From an uncultured Burkholderiaceae bacterium (GTDB lineage Bacteria > Pseudomonadota > Gammaproteobacteria > Burkholderiales > Burkholderiaceae_B), in assembly GCA_937888805.1 (NCBI GenBank), contig CALBEY010000135.1:1-36287 (forward strand): a stretch of 36,287 nucleotides of DNA. The letters run 5' to 3'. Of the stretch, positions 26,612 to 34,734 are shown piece by piece. The notes beneath the pieces were generated by a model, which saw nothing but the letters and a program-made list of their open reading frames with translations, was not told where the DNA came from and searched no databases. A program made the translations under genes and the position numbers. Each line of letters opens with the position of its first letter. Within the stretch, counting starts at the first letter, position 1.

Positions 26612-27544
26612 ATGGCTAGATTGACGAATTGGGAGTTGCCAGTGAATAAAGAAACGCTAAATAGGATTGTTCAGTTTTTGTTGGATGCAAAGAAATCCGC
26701 GGAATTCATGAGACTAGAAAATGGTGTGATCGATGTTGCCGAAGTCTTTTCTTTAGAGCGGCTTCGCGAACTGTTGGCAAATCCATTGCTGACGCCAGAG
26801 TGGTTGCAATTGACGCTTGAGGGCCGCATTTTAGACCTGCGTCAAAGCGTGGGTTTTAAGGTGGTACAAGACAAAAAACTATTTTTTCTCGACAAAGATC
26901 TTTTGAATCAAGCCTTGGCAAAACGGGCAGCTGTTGTGCTTGAAGGGCTAGATTTGATGGATAGTGCGTTGGCTTATCTGGTCACTAATTTAGAGCAGAC
27001 CATGCCTTGCTCAATGAGCAATTGTGAGGCTTTTTTCTCACGTAGCGGTAATGAGGCTTACAACGGCCACCGTGATAGTGACGACGTACTGGTCATTCAA
27101 ATTGCAGGGACTAAGCGCTGGCGTGTTCACCAGCCACAGCAGCGCCGCTATCTAAATAATGCACCTTTAACAGACAGTATGATGGGCCCCATTGCGGGCC
27201 AGTTTGAATTAAATCCGGGTGACATTATGTTTTTAAAGGCGGGCGTGCCCCACAAATGCACGACTGTTACAGACCACAGCCTGCACCTGTCATTTGACTT
27301 AATTGACCGAACATTGAGCATTGAACAAATCACCAAGGCAGCAAACGCTCATTACAACAACGCGACGGCTGAGCCGCATGCGCCAGTCTCAGCAGTGATA
27401 GATAAATACATCGATTATTTGACATCAGATCGATTTAAAACCGAGATCGAAAAAGCCAGCGCTGACCAAAAAAGAGAGGCTGCTCTTTATCGACAAAAGT
27501 TCACCGATGCTAGCAAAATGCCAAATCTTAATTTGAAAAAATAA
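26612..27544 (+). CDS. JmjC/Cupin_4-like 2-oxoglutarate oxygenase
   Basis: 310 residues. The cupin core has the facial-triad iron site: His153 and Asp155 in NGHRDSDDVLVIQIAGTKRW, and His214 in AGVPHKCTT. The segment 'LVIQIAGTKRWRVHQP' is typical of JmjC/Cupin_4 hydroxylases (RoxA/MINA53/NO66 group), which hydroxylate protein side chains using 2-oxoglutarate and O2. A C-terminal helical region (225-310) follows. Length is shorter than the ribosomal oxygenases, so the substrate may differ; none can be named. Some members of this fold modify RiPP precursors, but the lanthipeptide segment is far away. It is alone, flanked by gene-poor DNA. Confidence 0.83.
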   Translation: MARLTNWELPVNKETLNRIVQFLLDAKKSAEFMRLENGVIDVAEVFSLERLRELLANPLLTPEWLQLTLEGRILDLRQSVGFKVVQDKKLFFLDKDLLNQALAKRAAVVLEGLDLMDSALAYLVTNLEQTMPCSMSNCEAFFSRSGNEAYNGHRDSDDVLVIQIAGTKRWRVHQPQQRRYLNNAPLTDSMMGPIAGQFELNPGDIMFLKAGVPHKCTTVTDHSLHLSFDLIDRTLSIEQITKAANAHYNNATAEPHAPVSAVIDKYIDYLTSDRFKTEIEKASADQKREAALYRQKFTDASKMPNLNLKK

Positions 27545-28000
27545 TCCAGATCATCTGCTTACTTGATTGATTGGCATCTTTGTTTGAAAGCGGCGTAAGC
27601 CTCTTTCAAACAGCGCTTGAAAGCCAGCGATGACAGAAGCGTATGCTCATTTCGCCAAGACAGTGATCGTTACGAACCCATAAAAAGGCAACGAAGGCTG
27701 GCGATGTTATGAACCCACGCTGACTTGAATAGCCCGTTTTTTGGCGTGGCGTTGATCCTAATTTGAGGGTGCTCGCACCCGTGTCGATTGTCGATTCGCC
27801 GTGGTCTTATTGTGGCTTATGCAAGCGTTGATGGCTGAATTTTTCAGGTCGAGGTGCTAACTATCAACGAGCACCTCAAAATTCTGTATGTTGATGGTGA
27901 AATTCAGGTTGTGGCAACCCTTAGGAAGTTCCTAATAGTTCGCCGGGGGGCTGTGAACACTGCTCAGTTCCCGCAGTCACTTGACGGCGTTTAACTGTTT
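27545..28000. other. Gene-free stretch with two hairpins
   Basis: A perfect hairpin GTTTGAAAG (27582-27590) / CTTTCAAAC (27603-27611), with an inner GGC-GTAA-GCC, follows the JmjC gene and probably ends its transcript. A second perfect dyad, GAGGTGCT (27851-27858) / AGCACCTC (27870-27877), has no T tract. No coding sequence is supported. Confidence 0.5.
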
Positions 28001-28154
28001 CGGAGAGTTCGCTTTGCTTCAGAATGTAGTTTTTCGTCAGGAACTTCAAAGCTTTTGCGCCGCTGGCCTCGGGTAATCGATGATGCTTAGCGTTGAGGTC
28101 CTCGATCAGGCTGCCGGCGATGTCGACCAAGCCATTGACGGAATGATATTGGTT
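28001..28154 (-). pseudogene. HigA-type antitoxin fragment
   Basis: On the minus strand the frame reads NQYHSVNGLVDIAGSLIEDL, then 'NAKHHRLPEASGAKALKFLTKNYILKQSELSE'. This matches the N-terminal half of HigA antitoxins of the type 'YH.LVD..G.LIEDYEA.H.PLP.ASP.E.L.FLM...GL.QSDL'. After the last Glu the frame carries no recognisable helix-turn-helix. The family-like frame has no ATG at its 5' side; the nearest ATG (MKPKV) is out of frame. It is a decayed remnant of another TA locus, with no toxin beside it. Confidence 0.6.
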
Positions 28155-28373
28155 ACCTTAGGTTTCATCCAGTAGAGCTACATGCATTTCGGTCATTTAC
28201 AGGCCGTGCATTTCGTTCCGTATGGGGCAGTGTCGGTTGCGCAACGGAAATGTGTTCAGACCGCGAGCAGGCTTTATTTCGATGGCTGCATCCATGATTT
28301 CCTGGTCCTTTTGTCTTAATCTCGGTGGGTGAACATCGCTTTGATGTACGTGAAATGCTTCTCGAACCGGACA

Positions 28374-28664
28374 TCACAGATGGCGCGGGGCGTCCATCCG
28401 GTGATGCAGTATACGAATCACAGCAATTCCGTAGTCGGTCACGCGGAAGTAAATCATGTGCCGTTCGACGCCCCAGCGCCGATAGCCCGGCCGGATGTGA
28501 TCACAAGCCGGTGCGGTCTTGGGTGAATCCGCCAACTCGGCAAACGCGGATGTCAGAAAATCAATGTAACGATCGGCCTGCTCGACGCCCCATTGCCGAA
28601 CCGTGTAGTTCCAGATCGATTCTAGATCACGCTCTGCCGCCGGGCTTAAGCGACATTCAGCCAT
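28374..28664 (-). CDS. parE: ParE-type toxin
   Basis: 96 residues: CRLSPAAERDLESIWNYTVRQWG, 'QADRYIDFLTSAFAELADSP', CDHIRPGYRRWGVERHMIYFRV and IAVIRILHHRMD are the ParE blocks. ParE inhibits DNA gyrase. Full length, no internal stop. It overlaps parD by eight bases, so the two are co-translated, and its start needs no ribosome site of its own. Confidence 0.93.
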   Translation of the reverse strand: MAECRLSPAAERDLESIWNYTVRQWGVEQADRYIDFLTSAFAELADSPKTAPACDHIRPGYRRWGVERHMIYFRVTDYGIAVIRILHHRMDAPRHL

Positions 28665-28902
28665 GCGCGGCCAGCATCTTTTGCTTGAAAGCGGCAGCGT
28701 CGAATCGACGTGGCTCGCCGCTGTTTTCTCCGGCGATCAGCGCACTGCGAATCGCGTCGATTTCAGCGCTGCGCTCCTGCTCGCGTCGGATAAGGTCGCG
28801 GATGTACTCGCTGTCGTTGGTGTAGTGTCCAGCATTAATTTGAGCCTTGACCCAGTTGTCTTGCTGGTCAGTCAGGGTGATCGTTTTGCGTACGGTTCCC
28901 AT
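28657..28902 (-). CDS. parD: ParD-type ribbon-helix-helix antitoxin
   Basis: 81 residues from the ATG at 28902, preceded by AGGAGGC. MGTVRKTITLTDQQDNWVKAQINAGHYTNDSEYIRDLIRREQE is the ribbon-helix-helix DNA-binding and dimerisation part of ParD; the C-terminal half (from ~45) wraps ParE. An in-frame start at 28932 adds residues with no family match. It is first in a parDE operon, with operator and promoter at 28934-28986. Confidence 0.94.
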   Translation of the reverse strand: MGTVRKTITLTDQQDNWVKAQINAGHYTNDSEYIRDLIRREQERSAEIDAIRSALIAGENSGEPRRFDAAAFKQKMLAAHG

Positions 28903-28933
28903 GGTGCAGCCTCCTATGTGGGCATCAGTCAAG

Positions 28934-28986
28934 CCAATAATTCATACTATTGGTGCAATATAGCGCATAACCGTGCGTATTGCCAA
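28934..28986 (-). promoter_or_regulatory. parDE promoter and operator
   Basis: On the minus strand, TTGGCA (28986-28981) and TATATT (28962-28957) are 18 bases apart, a good sigma-70-type promoter. Just downstream is the dyad CCAATA (28934-28939) / TATTGG (28948-28953), within the transcript start region, where ParD could repress. Confidence 0.65.
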
Positions 28987-29757
28987 TTTTATGAAGGAGA
29001 TTCTCCGTGATCAGAATGTTACCCAGCATGCCCAATATGCTGCGTTGATTAGACCAGTTTCGCTTAACCGACAAAGCACCTGAGGGTGCATTGTCGGCTC
29101 TAAAAGTAATGGGGGTGCTCAAAAAGGCCCTGATAACTTTTACCGTGTTTTGCGTGCGATTCCGATGGCCTTATTATGCACAAAGTGGTGTTGCGGTGAT
29201 TTGGCGCAAACAGGGTTAGTCTGACAGCATCACCGGTGAGCAAATACGCATGACAGCGGCAACCACCGATGTTTTTTTCCTTCTTGTCGCAAGAGCGACG
29301 GCTCTTGCATCCAGTCGTATCCCCAAAAGATACTAAATGCCTGCGTGGCTCGGGGAAAAGATAGTGGTGTAGTTCTGTCGTTCCCCAAAGGGAGTGGCTC
29401 AGAATCGGCTAAAACTGTTAAGAATCAATAATTTGGAGTTAATTTTGCTGGACTCTAGTGGCGCCCGGAGCCGGACGCAAAAGCCGCATGAATAAAGGGT
29501 TTGCGTGAGTTTGGGGAAAAAACAATCTTCCCCATGCAAAATTTCACTTCGGTGTCAGCAGGGCGCAACAGGGGTAATCTGGAAAAGCAGGTCAGACTGG
29601 TCTTGTATGCCCGTGTTTGGCATGGTGCTGATTTTGCCGTCACATCGGGGTCTGTTGGCGTGGCCGGCCAGCGCGTGTCTCTTAGGGTGCGAGGCTCAGT
29701 GTCCGCAAGTAGGTCAGCCTCGCGGGTTTGGCTGACGCAAGCGCATCTTTGATTTCC
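28987..29757. other. Gene-free stretch before the second HigB-type locus
   Basis: No open frame with a plausible product. GGAGATTCTCC at about 28997-29007 is a short palindrome. At 29541-29584 lies the second copy of the 44-base block found at 25168-25211, in the same orientation and again upstream of a HigB-type gene. Confidence 0.5.
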
Positions 29758-29785
29758 AATATCGTATCCAATCAGATACAATATT
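29758..29785 (+). promoter_or_regulatory. Operator dyad of the second HigB-type locus
   Basis: Arms AATATCGTATC (29758-29768) and GATACAATATT (29775-29785) are inverted copies with one mismatch and a six-base centre (CAATCA). The dyad ends three bases before the ATG at 29789. It is the expected position and size for an antitoxin-bound autoregulatory site. TACAAT at 29777-29782 could be the -10. Confidence 0.65.
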
Positions 29786-29788
29786 TGT

Positions 29789-30091
29789 ATGAATGTTTTT
29801 CAAAGCACAAAAGAGTTTGACGACTGGCTGCGAGGTCTAAAGGATCGCGTGGCCAAGGCAAGAATCTTCAGTCGTATTGACGCAGCCACCCTTGGTAATT
29901 TTGGTGAATGTGAGGCAGTTGGTGAGGGCGTCTCGGAAATGAAGATCCATGTGGGGCCTGGTTACAGGATCTACTAGACGAGGATCGGAACGGTTGTCTA
30001 TGTATTGCTGGCTGGTGGTAATAAATCCACTCAAAAGAAAGACATCAAACGCGCATTAGAACTGGCGCGTGGTTTGCCAAAAGGGGAATGA
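29789..30091 (+). pseudogene. HigB-like (RelE/Gp49-type) toxin with in-frame TAG
   Basis: Reading the frame from the ATG at 29789 through to TGA (30089-30091) gives 100 codons with one TAG at 29975-29977. The product is FQSTKEFDDWLRGLKDRVAKARIFSRI, MKIHVGPGYRIY, stop, TRIGTVVYVLLAGGNKSTQKKDIKRALELA. Both halves match the 'addiction module killer' family, in which the residue after RIY is usually Phe or Tyr; TAC/TAT to TAG is a single change. The 62-residue truncated product lacks the C-terminal catalytic part. The last four bases overlap the antitoxin start (ATGA), so translation coupling is now lost. Confidence 0.82.
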
Positions 30092-30384
30092 TGATGATCA
30101 CTAAAACCAAAACGTTCGATGTAGCAGAGTTTCTCGAAGACGAAGAGACCATTGCCGATTACCTGAATATGGCACTCGAAGATCCAAATCCAGAAATGTT
30201 TTTGTTGGCTGTCAGAAACATAGCCCGAGCTCGCGGGATGACCCAATTGGCTCGAGATACCGGTCTTGGACGTGAAAGTCTCTACAAAGCGCTCAGTGAA
30301 GGCGCTAAGCCACGGTATGACACGATCTTAAAAGTTGTGCGAGCGCTTGGTGTCAAGCTACTCGCCGAACCTACGCATGTCTAA
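30088..30384 (+). CDS. HigA-like addiction-module antidote, intact
   Basis: 98 residues; FDVAEFLEDEETIADYLNMALEDPNPEMFLLAVRNIARARGMTQLARDTGLGRESLYKALSEGAKPRYDTILKVVRALGVKL is the 'putative addiction module antidote' family, with a C-terminal helix-turn-helix. Three ATG codons stand in a row at 30088-30096; any could start, and GGGG lies upstream. The partner toxin is interrupted by a stop, so this is an orphan antitoxin. It may still repress the dyad at 29758-29785 or neutralise related toxins elsewhere. Confidence 0.9.
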   Translation: MMMITKTKTFDVAEFLEDEETIADYLNMALEDPNPEMFLLAVRNIARARGMTQLARDTGLGRESLYKALSEGAKPRYDTILKVVRALGVKLLAEPTHV

Positions 30385-30463
30385 GTGATTGATAGGTTTA
30401 ACGGAGACCTTCGCATCACAGTGGGCGGGTCATAAAAATAATTATAAATTAATGACTAAGATG

Positions 30464-30553
30464 TGGTGCCCGGGACCGGAATCGAACCGGTACAACCGTA
30501 TCAGGGTCGGGAGATTTTAAGTCTCCTGTGTCTACCAATTTCACCACCCGGGC
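30464..30553 (-). tRNA. tRNA-Leu (anticodon TAA)
   Basis: On the minus strand it begins GCCCGGG and ends CCCGGGC-A-CCA (CCA at 30464-30466). The anticodon stem GGAGA/TCTCC holds loop CTTAAAA with TAA. There is a long variable arm and the T arm GGTTCGATTCC. It marks the right edge of the toxin-antitoxin zone. Confidence 0.95.
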
Positions 30554-30803
30554 GCCAAGGCAATATTCTACGTGATTTGAGTGATTCATGAATTCGTCTG
30601 GACTTGAGCGCTGGACTGAGGGCGTCGGCATCCGGTTGAAATGACCGGTGAATCACAAAAAATGGCTTTAAATCAAAGTGGCGCTTGCGCCCGATGACAA
30701 GTGGCTATTAACAGCGTGCCATGGCTTCTGAGCTGGGATTAAAGCCTGAGACGTTTTTCGTTCGCTGCAGCAACTCGCCGCCAATGGCCTGATCTCGGTG
30801 CCT
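30554..30803. other. Spacer between tRNA-Leu and moaC
   Basis: 250 bases with no supported gene. It should contain the tRNA-Leu promoter (minus strand) and the 3' end of the moa transcript. No strong terminator hairpin with a T tract was found. Confidence 0.4.
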
Positions 30804-31289
30804 CTAGGATTGGCGTATCCAGTACCCAGATTTGCCGCCTTTCTTTTCTTGTAACTGTATGGGGGCGATTACCATGCTCCGGTCAACGGCTTTGAGCATG
30901 TCGTAGATGGTCAGTAAGGCCGCTGAAACGGCGGTCATGGCTTCCATCTCGACGCCGGTTTGGCCGACGGTTTCAGTTGTTGCTTGGCAGTGAATCAAGG
31001 ATTTGTCTTGATCGATGGTGAAGTCGATGGCCACGTGGGTCAGACCGATTGGGTGGCACAACGGGATGATTTGCCCCGTTTGTTTGGCGGCCATGATGCC
31101 GGCCACGCGCGCAATGCCCAGCACGTCGCCTTTTTTGCTGTCGCCTGCGATTACTTTTTCTAAGGCCAGTGGGCTCACTTGGATGGCACCGGTGGCAATT
31201 GCTTGTCGGTGAGTTGATGATTTGTGTCCGACATCAACCATGTGAGCTTGTCCGCTGGCATCGAAATGGGTCAGGTGATCTGTGGTCAT
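30804..31289 (-). CDS. moaC: Cyclic pyranopterin monophosphate synthase MoaC
   Basis: 161 residues, normal length. It converts the MoaA product (3',8-cyclo-7,8-dihydro-GTP) to cyclic pyranopterin monophosphate. Family blocks: [50 protein letters not shown], and '[26 protein letters not shown]' with the catalytic lysine, followed by KKGGKSG. It ends the moa operon, four bases after moaE. Confidence 0.97.
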   Translation of the reverse strand: MTTDHLTHFDASGQAHMVDVGHKSSTHRQAIATGAIQVSPLALEKVIAGDSKKGDVLGIARVAGIMAAKQTGQIIPLCHPIGLTHVAIDFTIDQDKSLIHCQATTETVGQTGVEMEAMTAVSAALLTIYDMLKAVDRSMVIAPIQLQEKKGGKSGYWIRQS

Positions 31290-31293
31290 GTCT

Positions 31294-31770
31294 TCAATCC
31301 TTGGCGTGCCAGCGGGCTTGGGCCTCTTGGTCGCTATCGCGACCTTTGACCCAGCGTTGTCCTTCGGGTGTTTGTTCTTTTTTCCAGAAAGTGGCGCGCG
31401 TTTTTAAATGGTCCATGATGAAGGCGCAGGCGTCCAATGCGGCGTGTCGGTGTGCACTTGATGTTAAGACCAACACGATGTTGTCCCCGGGCGACAGAGC
31501 GCCGACGCGGTGTATGACGCGGACACCAAGCAGCGGCCAGCGTCCCTGGGCATCAATTAAGACCTCGTGCATGACTTTTTCTGTCATGCCGGGGTAGTGT
31601 TCGAGCTCAAGTTGTTTGATGTTTTGGTTATCGTTGGTCTCTCTGACCCGACCCACAAAAGAGGCGACCGCACCGGCTGAGCGATCACCCACTAAAAATT
31701 GGTTGTACTCGCGGCCAAGGTCAAACGGTTCGGTTTGAACGCAAACGCTAAACGCTTCGTGGGTGGTCAT
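31294..31770 (-). CDS. moaE: Molybdopterin synthase catalytic subunit MoaE
   Basis: About 158 residues. It inserts two sulfurs from thiocarboxylated MoaD into cyclic pyranopterin monophosphate. The blocks [28 protein letters not shown] and [31 protein letters not shown], with 'HRHA' and the downstream KKEQTPEG lysine segment, are diagnostic. The start is taken at the ATG at 31770, one base after the moaD stop; three residues further upstream are in frame but inside moaD. Confidence 0.96.
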   Translation of the reverse strand: MTTHEAFSVCVQTEPFDLGREYNQFLVGDRSAGAVASFVGRVRETNDNQNIKQLELEHYPGMTEKVMHEVLIDAQGRWPLLGVRVIHRVGALSPGDNIVLVLTSSAHRHAALDACAFIMDHLKTRATFWKKEQTPEGQRWVKGRDSDQEAQARWHAKD

Positions 31771-31771
31771 C

Positions 31772-32026
31772 TTAGCCACCTGTCACGGGACGGAACAGCG
31801 CGACTTCGCAGTTTGGGCTTAAAACGGCTTCTAAGCTGGCCATTTCTTGATTGACCGCAATGCGCAAGGGATCGGTTTGTAACGCGCTTGCCCAAACAGA
31901 CCCTCGCGCGGTGAGTTCAACGATGAGGTCTGACACGGTTCGCGTGGCGGCAGCCAGATCAACAGACTCTTCGTGCACGCCCACTTGTTCGCGTAACTCG
32001 CCAAAGTACAAAATTCGAATTTTCAT
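31772..32026 (-). CDS. moaD: Molybdopterin synthase sulfur carrier subunit MoaD
   Basis: 84 residues with a ubiquitin-like fold, starting MKIRILYFGELREQVG and ending in the required Gly-Gly (RPVTGG), which is adenylated by MoeB and thiocarboxylated. The ATG overlaps the moeA stop (ATGA), indicating translational coupling. No MoeB gene is in the window. Confidence 0.96.
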   Translation of the reverse strand: MKIRILYFGELREQVGVHEESVDLAAATRTVSDLIVELTARGSVWASALQTDPLRIAVNQEMASLEAVLSPNCEVALFRPVTGG

Positions 32027-33267
32027 CCTACCAAGCCAAGCAAATCAGAAAGCGCTAAGTATGGCACGGTCTGGCCCGGTTCAATCACCGTGCCAGGCGC
32101 AATGTCAACAAACCCATCGGCCCAAGCGACGCTGCTCATGACGCCTGAGCCTTGATTGGGCCAGCGTTTTAACACCCACTGACCATCGGCGCGTTGGTGT
32201 TGACGCACGCGTATGAATTCGCGCCGTCGGTCTGGTTTGGGCCATTCAAAGTCAGCCATCATCTCGCGTGGTGCCAATGGTGTGGGGATTAAACCCATGC
32301 GAATTTGTAAGAAGGGCAGGCCCATCAAGACAAAGGTCACAAAGGCGCTCACTGGGTTGCCGGGCAAGCCAATGAAGTCAGCCCCATTGGCTTTGCCGTA
32401 AGCCAAAGGCTTACCAGGCTTCATGGCAATTTGCCACAGGTCAATTCGTCCCATTGATTGAACTGCTGCGCGCACGTGATCTTCTTCGCCGACCGACACA
32501 CCGCCACAGGTGATGATGAGATCGGCTTGTTCGCTACTTTGTTTGAGTGCTGCCCGGGTTTGTTCGGCTGTGTCTCGCACAATGCCGGGATCGATCACGT
32601 CGCATCCGATTTGGGTCAGCAGTGACTGCAGCCAATAGCGGTTGCTGTTATAGATTTGACCGGGTTCTAAAGGGGTACCCGGTTCAACCAGTTCGTCGCC
32701 TGTCAGAAGAATGGCGACTTTCAGTGGCTCAAAAGCGGCCACATGGGTCACGCCCACGGATGCGGCCAAGGCCAAATCAGCGGGTTTTAATCGCTTACCG
32801 GCGGCAATGATGACTGTTCCGCTGGCGATGTCTTCGCCACGGTCACGCACCCACAGGTTTTTATCAACGGCTTTGCTGACCGTGATTTGGTCTTGCTCGG
32901 CGATGACATCTTCTTGCGGTAAAACCGCGTAAGTACCTGGCGGCACGGGGGCGCCGGTGAATATTCGAGCGGCTTGGCCGGGTTCAAGTGTGATGCCTGT
33001 GCTGCCCGCGGCGATTCGCTGCGTGACGGTTAGCTGCCAAGGGCTTTGGGTCGCGTCAATTGGACAAACGGCATAGCCGTCCATGGCGCTATTGGCAAAG
33101 GCTGGCACATCCATGGGTGAGATGACTGGTGCTGCCAGCACCCGTCCAAGTGCTTGCAAGAGGGGTACTTGAGCGACGCGGGTGGGGGTTGCTGCCATCG
33201 ATAGCAACTGCTCGCGCGCTTGGTCAAACGCCAACAAGGGAGGGCGAGGGGGTTGGGGTGTAGACAT
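32023..33267 (-). CDS. moeA: Molybdopterin molybdenumtransferase MoeA
   Basis: About 414 residues; it inserts molybdate into adenylated molybdopterin. Blocks in order: SPMDVPAFANSAMDGYAV (~45-60), GTYAVLPQEDV (~115), VAILLTGDELVEPG, ITCGGVSVGEEDHV (the molybdopterin-binding segment) and LPGNPVSAFVTF (~285). Start chosen at the ATG at 33267 (MSTPQPPRPPLLAFDQA). A GTG at 33312 overlapping the moaA stop would add 15 residues and keep coupling, so it is possible. Confidence 0.95.
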   Translation of the reverse strand: MSTPQPPRPPLLAFDQAREQLLSMAATPTRVAQVPLLQALGRVLAAPVISPMDVPAFANSAMDGYAVCPIDATQSPWQLTVTQRIAAGSTGITLEPGQAARIFTGAPVPPGTYAVLPQEDVIAEQDQITVSKAVDKNLWVRDRGEDIASGTVIIAAGKRLKPADLALAASVGVTHVAAFEPLKVAILLTGDELVEPGTPLEPGQIYNSNRYWLQSLLTQIGCDVIDPGIVRDTAEQTRAALKQSSEQADLIITCGGVSVGEEDHVRAAVQSMGRIDLWQIAMKPGKPLAYGKANGADFIGLPGNPVSAFVTFVLMGLPFLQIRMGLIPTPLAPREMMADFEWPKPDRRREFIRVRQHQRADGQWVLKRWPNQGSGVMSSVAWADGFVDIAPGTVIEPGQTVPYLALSDLLGLVG

Positions 33268-33304
33268 ACGGCTGTGATCCAGTAAAAAGGATTTGGATAT
33301 AGGG

Positions 33305-34288
33305 CTAACCACCCGTTTGAGACATGAATCGAACGATTTTTTCTGGGTTTTCTCGGAAATGATGGCGTTCGGGTTTGAGATGGATGCCTAGGCTTAAGGC
33401 TTGCATGATGTCTTGATCGGTGCAGTCTGGGTTTCTGAGAAGATCGCGCATCTCAATCTTTTCTTCTTGGCCCAAGCAAAGATAGATTGTGCCGTCGACC
33501 GCCAAGCGAATGCGGTTGCAGGTGGCACAAAAGTGCTGGCTGATGGGGGTGATGAAACCGACTTGGGTTTTACCGTCGGGTGTTTGCCAATATCGAGCAG
33601 GACCGCCGCCCATTTCCCCAATTAAGGGGATCAAGCCATGGTCATGGCGTAACTTGTCAATGGTCGGTTGAAGAGAAAGGTGCCCAGCTTGAACGGCGGT
33701 GTGACCCATGGGCATGGTTTCTATCATTCGAAACGTCAAGCCGCGATCCCGACAGAAGAGATACATCGCATTGATTTCATCATCGTTGATGCCAGGCATC
33801 ACTACCATATTCAACTTCACGGGTTTGAGGTCAGCCTCAAGCGCGGCATCGATGCCAGCAATGACTTGGTCAAGTACATCGCGACCACAAATCTCCTTGA
33901 CTTTGTTTTTGTTGAGACTGTCTAAGCTGATATTGACCCGATCCAAGCCAGCGGCTTTCAGGTCTTTGGCAAAGCGCGGTAAACGGGTGGCATTGGTCGA
34001 AAGAGAGATGTCTTCAACGGTGGTTTGGTCGCGCAAGGCAGCCACCAGGTCGGGTAGGTTACGACGCAACAGAGGCTCGCCGCCCGTGAGCCGAATACGA
34101 CGGGTGCCGGCTGCGGTCATGACTTTGGCCAAGCGCGTGATTTCATCAAATTTGAGCCAGTTGTCGGGTTCGCGGTAGTCCTTGAATCCTTCAGGCATGC
34201 AATAGGTGCAACGCAAGTCGCATCTGTCGGTCACGCTGATGCGCACGTACTCGATTTTTCTGCCGTAATCGTCAATTAAAGGCGTCAC
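33305..34288 (-). CDS. moaA: GTP 3',8-cyclase MoaA (radical SAM)
   Basis: 327 residues. The N-terminal radical-SAM cluster motif is CDLRCTYC (~24-31). The C-terminal 4Fe-4S motif begins CATCNRIRL and continues to 'YLCLG'. The chain ends in Gly-Gly, as in MoaA, where this tail is required. It forms 3',8-cyclo-7,8-dihydro-GTP, the first molybdenum-cofactor step. The start is a GTG at 34288 (MTPLIDDYGRKIEYVRISVTDRC). The order moaA-moeA-moaD-moaE-moaC is compact and same-strand: one operon. Confidence 0.97.
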   Translation of the reverse strand: MTPLIDDYGRKIEYVRISVTDRCDLRCTYCMPEGFKDYREPDNWLKFDEITRLAKVMTAAGTRRIRLTGGEPLLRRNLPDLVAALRDQTTVEDISLSTNATRLPRFAKDLKAAGLDRVNISLDSLNKNKVKEICGRDVLDQVIAGIDAALEADLKPVKLNMVVMPGINDDEINAMYLFCRDRGLTFRMIETMPMGHTAVQAGHLSLQPTIDKLRHDHGLIPLIGEMGGGPARYWQTPDGKTQVGFITPISQHFCATCNRIRLAVDGTIYLCLGQEEKIEMRDLLRNPDCTDQDIMQALSLGIHLKPERHHFRENPEKIVRFMSQTGG

Positions 34289-34336
34289 TACTTTGTCTCG
34301 CTGGCTGTTTTGTGTTTCATTATCACGCTAAACATA

Positions 34337-34360
34337 CTGTAAATAACGTAGGGTTTACAG
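34337..34360. promoter_or_regulatory. Inverted repeat upstream of moaA
   Basis: CTGTAAA (34337-34343) / TTTACAG (34354-34360) is a perfect seven-base dyad with a ten-base centre, 49 bases before the GTG of moaA. It could be a regulator site for the moa operon. It does not match a ModE box or a molybdenum-cofactor riboswitch that I can recognise. Confidence 0.45.
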
Positions 34361-34412
34361 CAAAGACGCCTTAATCGGCGGGGTAATCCTCCAATATTGC
34401 TTTTAAATTCGA

Positions 34413-34721
34413 TCAAATTTCCATGCTAAGGAGATGATAGGACAAAGATTTACCGTGCATGTCTAGGTTCAACGAGTCGTTGACGCCGCCATCGAGCACA
34501 TCATCGATCACAAAGTTCATGGCATGCAGTTTGGGCAAGAGGTAGCGTTTAACTGAACTCGGACGCCGATCGCCGAAGTGCTTGGCGACGGTTTGTTCGG
34601 TGACAGCAGCCACCAGTCGTTCAAAGTCAGCCGCATGAAAAGCAATGAGGCTGATATTGATGCGGTTGCCTTTGTCGCCAGTGCGCGCGTGAGCGAGGTC
34701 GTAGAGTAGGGTGGTTGTCAT
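34413..34721 (-). CDS. AtuA-like ferredoxin-fold protein (small partner of DUF1446)
   Basis: 102 residues: LLYDLAHARTGDKGNRINISLIAF and LNFVID-type blocks (MNFVIDDVLDGGVNDSLNLDMHGK). This is the C-terminal ferredoxin-fold domain that is fused to AtuA in Pseudomonas and is encoded here as a separate gene immediately after the DUF1446 gene (gap 13 bases). It probably forms a complex with that protein. The biochemical activity is not established for the family. Confidence 0.82.
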   Translation of the reverse strand: MTTTLLYDLAHARTGDKGNRINISLIAFHAADFERLVAAVTEQTVAKHFGDRRPSSVKRYLLPKLHAMNFVIDDVLDGGVNDSLNLDMHGKSLSYHLLSMEI

Positions 34722-34734
34722 GTGTGTGGTGTCT

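Noticed and set aside
34289..34412. A molybdenum-cofactor riboswitch upstream of moaA
   Set aside because: Only one short dyad is present; the multi-stem motif is not recognisable in this short gap.
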